In this document: in pieces, positions 6,910 through 8,917 of the stretch
How positions within the stretch are numbered: the first letter of the stretch is position 1
Layout: every line of letters begins with the position of its first letter
From: Rubritepida sp.
GTDB taxonomy: Bacteria; Pseudomonadota; Alphaproteobacteria; Acetobacterales; Acetobacteraceae
Assembly (NCBI GenBank): GCA_028291485.1
Contig: JAQGHZ010000351.1
Coordinates: forward strand, 1-8,917
Direction: 5' to 3'
DNA: 8,917 nt
Position numbers and translations under genes: made by a program
The notes under the pieces: generated by a model
Told to the model about the DNA's origin: nothing
What the model saw: only the letters and a program-made list of their open reading frames with translations
Databases searched by the model: none

Positions 6910-6925
6910 GAATTCAATTCGAATT
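6910..6925. repeat. AT-rich palindromic patch upstream of the kinase
   Basis: GAATTCAATTCGAATT contains the 6-base palindrome GAATTC (6910-6915) and the overlapping-register 10-base palindrome AATTCGAATT (6916-6925), with AATTC repeated directly. It stands out in very GC-rich DNA and lies just downstream of the possible kinase promoter. It could be an operator or simply an AT-rich unwinding region. Confidence 0.4.
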
Positions 6926-6932
6926 TTGTCGA

Positions 6933-6961
6933 ACGTTACCGAGGGCCGGCATAATCATCAA
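6933..6961 (-). promoter_or_regulatory. Possible sigma-70-type promoter for the kinase gene
   Basis: On the minus strand TTGATG (6961-6956) and TAACGT (6938-6933) are separated by 17 bases. The -35 matches 4 of 6 and the -10 about 3 of 6 consensus positions, in the AT-rich part of the intergenic region. This would give a leader of roughly 150 bases including the 6804-6821 hairpin. Confidence 0.25.
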
Positions 6962-7052
6962 TAGAAGGCCGCGAAAAAATTCGGCGATGGATTGCGGAGA
7001 AGAAAATAGCAACGCGGGAATGGTCTTATGCCGGAAAGCGCGATGCTAAGTC

Positions 7053-7076
7053 TTCGGCGGGGCGAAGCCCGCCGAA
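7053..7076 (-). terminator. Terminator-like hairpin after the transglycosylase gene
   Basis: Perfect 9-base inverted repeat TTCGGCGGG / CCCGCCGAA with a 6-base loop; on the minus strand the loop contains TTCG. It begins 12 bases after the minus-strand stop at 7089. The following minus-strand bases (GACTTAGCATCG) are not a T-tract, so it may act with Rho or as an mRNA 3'-end stabiliser. Confidence 0.55.
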
Positions 7077-7088
7077 TTCATGGGACGC

Positions 7089-8492
7089 TCAGTCGGCCGA
7101 GACCACGTTGCAGCCATTGCGACTGCGCAGGCGGTCGCAGGCCTGCTGGGCGCCGCCCTGGCTGAGGCCGATGACGCGGGCGCGGAACAGCGTCGCGCGG
7201 CCCACCGAGACCGGCATCACCACCACGCGGCCGCCGACGCTGCTCTGCGCGCCCTGGGCTGCCGACCGTGCCTGCTCCGGCGACGTGAAGGCGCCGACCT
7301 GGACGCCCCAGGCGCCGCTGGTCGCGACGGCGGGACGGAGGCCGGAGGACAGCGTGCTGGCCTGGGCGCTGCCGATGAAGTTGAAGCGCGAGCCGCCAGG
7401 CTGGGCCGCGACGGGCGGGCGGCTGGCGACGAGCTGCGGCGCGGCGCGGGGCGGTTCGGAACGCCCGGCGCTCTCCGCCATCCGGGCGGCGCCTTCCGGC
7501 GTGGAGCCGTCGGGGATCGGGTCCATGCGCGCCACGATGATCCGGTCGCCGATGACTTCTCCGCCCATCGGCATCTCGGTCCCGGCGGCGCGCGCGTTGC
7601 TTTCGGCGATGCGGGCCGCGCCTTCCGGCGTGGAGCCGTCGGGGATCGGCATCATGGCGACCACGCCGCCGCGGCCGCTCATGGGAACCAGGCCGCCGCC
7701 CGTCTCGGCGAGGCTGCCGGAGCTGCGCGTCGGCGCGGCGGAGGCCATGCGGACCGGCGCGATATTCGCCTCGGCCGGCGGCAGCGAGGCGTATTGCGCG
7801 TTCTGCTCGCGGATCGAGCGGGCATCGGCCAGGGCCGCGCGCATGGAAGCGTCCATGCGGCGCGGGCCGGGCGGGACGTTCAGCGGAATCTCGGCGGCGG
7901 CATAGACCTCGGCGGGCGCGCGGCGCACCGGGCTGGAGCGGATCACGTTGGGTCCGACGCGGGCGACGTAGTTGCGCGTCTCGTTCGGCAGGCCGCGGTT
8001 GTTGTAGAGGTAGTCCTCCAACCGGCGCGGGCCGGCATTGTAGGCGGCCAGGAAGGCGGGCGAGCCATAGAGGTCGTACATCTCGCGCAGGTAGGCGGCG
8101 CCGGCCATGAGGTTGTCATAGGGGTGATAGGGGTCGTCGCCGAGGGTGTGGCGGCGCTGCAACTCGCGATAGGTGCCGGGCATCACCTGCATCAGGCCCA
8201 TGGCGCCGACCGGCGAGGTGGCGCCGGCACGGCCGCCGGATTCCTGCCGCATCACGCTGCGGATCCAGGCTTCCGGCACGTCGAAGCGGCGGGAGGCCTC
8301 GCGGACCCAGGGGCCCCAGGGGTCGCTCGCCGGGCCGGGCGGATCATAGCTGCGGGCCTGGTGGAAGCTGCGCGAGGAGGTGACGGGCCCACCCTGAGGT
8401 GTCGAGCCGCAGGCGGCTAGCATCGCCAGCACGCCCAGCGCAGCCAAAGGCCGCACCAGCCGAACACCTCGGCGCAAAACAATGACCTGCAT
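7089..8492 (-). CDS. Lytic transglycosylase lipoprotein with SLT and C-terminal SPOR domains
   Basis: 467 residues from ATG 8492. Lipoprotein signal peptide: basic start MQVIVLRRGVRLVRP, hydrophobic ALGVLAMLAA, lipobox LAAC with Cys28. The SLT domain of the goose-lysozyme-like fold (about 62-180) has catalytic Glu84 in MRQESGG, GAMGLMQVMPGTY (96-108), AAYNAGP (149-155) and NETRNYVARV (170-179). A low-complexity Ala/Pro/Gly/Ser linker (about 185-390) contains two copies of IPDGSTPEGAAR(I/M)AES (283-298 and 326-341). A SPOR domain closes the protein (about 393-467, GAWGVQVGAFTSPEQA). Family knowledge: SLT enzymes cleave the MurNAc-GlcNAc bond, leaving 1,6-anhydro ends, and SPOR domains bind glycan strands stripped of stem peptides, often at division septa. 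Likely role: outer-membrane-anchored peptidoglycan remodelling, possibly in division. A start at 8558 would place 22 non-signal residues before the signal peptide and is rejected. AGGGGGAG 10 bases upstream supports 8492. Confidence 0.92.
   Translation of the reverse strand: MQVIVLRRGVRLVRPLAALGVLAMLAACGSTPQGGPVTSSRSFHQARSYDPPGPASDPWGPWVREASRRFDVPEAWIRSVMRQESGGRAGATSPVGAMGLMQVMPGTYRELQRRHTLGDDPYHPYDNLMAGAAYLREMYDLYGSPAFLAAYNAGPRRLEDYLYNNRGLPNETRNYVARVGPNVIRSSPVRRAPAEVYAAAEIPLNVPPGPRRMDASMRAALADARSIREQNAQYASLPPAEANIAPVRMASAAPTRSSGSLAETGGGLVPMSGRGGVVAMMPIPDGSTPEGAARIAESNARAAGTEMPMGGEVIGDRIIVARMDPIPDGSTPEGAARMAESAGRSEPPRAAPQLVASRPPVAAQPGGSRFNFIGSAQASTLSSGLRPAVATSGAWGVQVGAFTSPEQARSAAQGAQSSVGGRVVVMPVSVGRATLFRARVIGLSQGGAQQACDRLRSRNGCNVVSAD
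7491..7649 (-). repeat. 30-base direct repeat inside the transglycosylase linker
   Basis: The 30 bases at 7491-7520 recur exactly at 7620-7649, offset by 129 bases (43 codons), and similarity continues about 20 bases to lower coordinates with scattered changes. In protein it gives two copies of PIPDGSTPEGAAR-x-AES in the linker between the SLT and SPOR domains. The frame is kept, so this is an in-frame internal duplication. Confidence 0.85.
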
Positions 8493-8502
8493 TCCCCAGA
8501 AA

Positions 8503-8510
8503 CTCCCCCT
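8503..8510 (-). promoter_or_regulatory. Ribosome binding site deciding the transglycosylase start
   Basis: Minus-strand AGGGGGAG lies 10 bases before ATG 8492, which begins the lipoprotein signal peptide. It supports this start over the upstream in-frame ATG at 8558. Confidence 0.55.
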
Positions 8511-8560
8511 GTCGCCGCGGATCAAGACATCCGGCACCACCCCCATGGAACCGGACACCG

Positions 8561-8600
8561 CAGCGATAAACCGAGCCGCGCAGTGATAAACCGAGCCGCG
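8561..8600. repeat. 20-bp tandem repeat in the divergent promoter region
   Basis: Two adjacent 20-base units, CAGCGATAAACCGAGCCGCG (8561-8580) and CAGTGATAAACCGAGCCGCG (8581-8600), differ at one base. They lie between the divergent starts at 8492 (-) and 8726 (+). The period of 20 bases is close to two helical turns, so equivalent faces are presented twice. On the minus strand each unit contains TTTATC, which resembles a -10 element. A small near-perfect palindrome TGGCTGAGCCA follows at 8610-8620. Possible roles: paired operator sites or duplicated promoter elements. The rest of 8493-8725 shows nothing I can name. Confidence 0.7.
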
Positions 8601-8725
8601 CGGCCGGCATGGCTGAGCCAGACCCTACCGTCGACCTGACCATACGATCAAGCAAAGAAGTCCATTCTAGGGCAAGTGTCGCTTCCGTGATGGCGAAAAC
8701 CGGGGACATGCGGCATCATGGTCAC

Positions 8726-8917
8726 ATGTCTCCTTCTCTTCGCATGGGCGCGCTGGCGCTCGCCATGGGCGCGGCGAGTTGCGGCGTGTCCTCCCCGCCA
8801 CAGCCGGCGGCCACGCCCGACGAACTCGCCGCTCCGCTGGTCGCGCCGGCGGTGGAGCGCGGCGTTGTGGTGGGCCTGCGGTCGCTGGCCGCGCCGCCCG
8901 CCTCCGAGTCGCGGCAG
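8726..8917 (+). CDS. Small lipoprotein, 5' part only
   Basis: Open frame of 64 codons running off the window end. It starts with a lipoprotein signal peptide: MSPSLRMGALALAMGAASC, lipobox-like AASC with Cys19 (Ala instead of the preferred Leu at -3). The mature part begins with a Pro/Ala-rich stretch and then VERGVVVGLRSLAAPP. That strand is reminiscent of the start of SlyB/PcpR-type outer membrane lipoproteins, where a similar segment precedes the glycine-zipper repeats. The decisive region lies beyond the window, so this is only a hint. In-frame ATGs at 8708 and 8690 are alternatives, and none has a strong ribosome binding site. It is divergent from the transglycosylase gene, with which it shares the repeat-bearing intergenic region. 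Confidence 0.6.
   Translation, partial: MSPSLRMGALALAMGAASCGVSSPPQPAATPDELAAPLVAPAVERGVVVGLRSLAAPPASESRQ

Larger units (their letters stand above)
6780..7088. other. 309-base intergenic region between transglycosylase and kinase genes
   Basis: Both flanking genes are on the minus strand, so this holds the end signals of the transglycosylase gene and the promoter and leader of the kinase gene. Unlike the rest of the window it has AT-rich stretches (about 6909-6930 and 6950-7020). Identified parts: leader hairpin 6804-6821, palindromic AT patch 6910-6925, possible promoter 6933-6961 and terminator-like hairpin 7053-7076. No credible protein-coding frame: the open plus-strand frame across it is the antisense shadow of the kinase gene. 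Confidence 0.6.

Noticed and set aside
6780..6917. Upstream extension of the kinase to the ATG at 6917
   Set aside because: The added 46 residues are polar and would precede the first membrane helix. The sequence here looks like promoter and leader DNA with a hairpin.
7080..8420. 446-codon plus-strand frame opposite the transglycosylase gene
   Set aside because: His/Gly/Ala/Arg-rich and motif-free, while the minus strand encodes intact SLT and SPOR domains.
8493..8558. Upstream extension of the transglycosylase to the ATG at 8558
   Set aside because: It would bury the lipoprotein signal peptide 22 residues inside the protein. A good ribosome binding site precedes the ATG at 8492.
8344..8709. 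121-codon minus-strand frame spanning the promoter region and the signal-peptide end of the transglycosylase gene
   Set aside because: It overlaps the true gene in another frame, has no motif, and crosses the tandem repeat. Treated as a chance frame.

Overview
The window is very GC-rich and densely coding, with strong G/C bias at third codon positions. That gives long spurious open frames on the opposite strands. The gene types (branched-chain amino acid ABC transporter, DUF1993, SPOR-tailed lytic transglycosylase, HldE-like kinase, hybrid sensor kinase) and the GC level suggest an alphaproteobacterium, probably Rhodospirillales/Acetobacteraceae (Roseomonas-like). The taxon is inferred from style and content only; no rRNA or tRNA gene is present.

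Layout, left to right: (1) the 3' end of a LivF-type ABC ATPase (+), then a DUF1993 protein (+). (2) Converging on these, a translationally coupled pair of minus-strand genes (2114-3034, then 948-2117, sharing ATGA). They encode two diverged paralogues that I read as degenerate GGDEF-like plus EAL-like proteins lacking recognisable catalytic motifs. (3) Divergent from that pair, a PfkB/HldE-like gene (+). Its heptose-7-phosphate-kinase-like domain is well preserved, but its nucleotidyltransferase half is eroded. (4) Converging on it with a 9-base gap, a membrane-bound hybrid histidine kinase (-). (5) A 309-base intergenic stretch with lower GC, a hairpin, a possible promoter and a terminator-like hairpin. 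(6) A lipoprotein lytic transglycosylase with a C-terminal SPOR domain (-). (7) A divergent promoter region with a 20-bp tandem repeat. (8) The start of a small lipoprotein gene (+) that runs off the window.

No mobile element, CRISPR array, phage gene or restriction/defence gene is visible. The most unusual part is the centre, about 948-4553. Two coupled, catalytically eroded signalling-type proteins are divergently paired with an HldE homologue whose second enzymatic domain has lost its nucleotide-binding signature. This looks like a set of enzyme-derived proteins repurposed for another role, such as regulation or binding. That joint role is inference; the motif losses are read directly from the translations.
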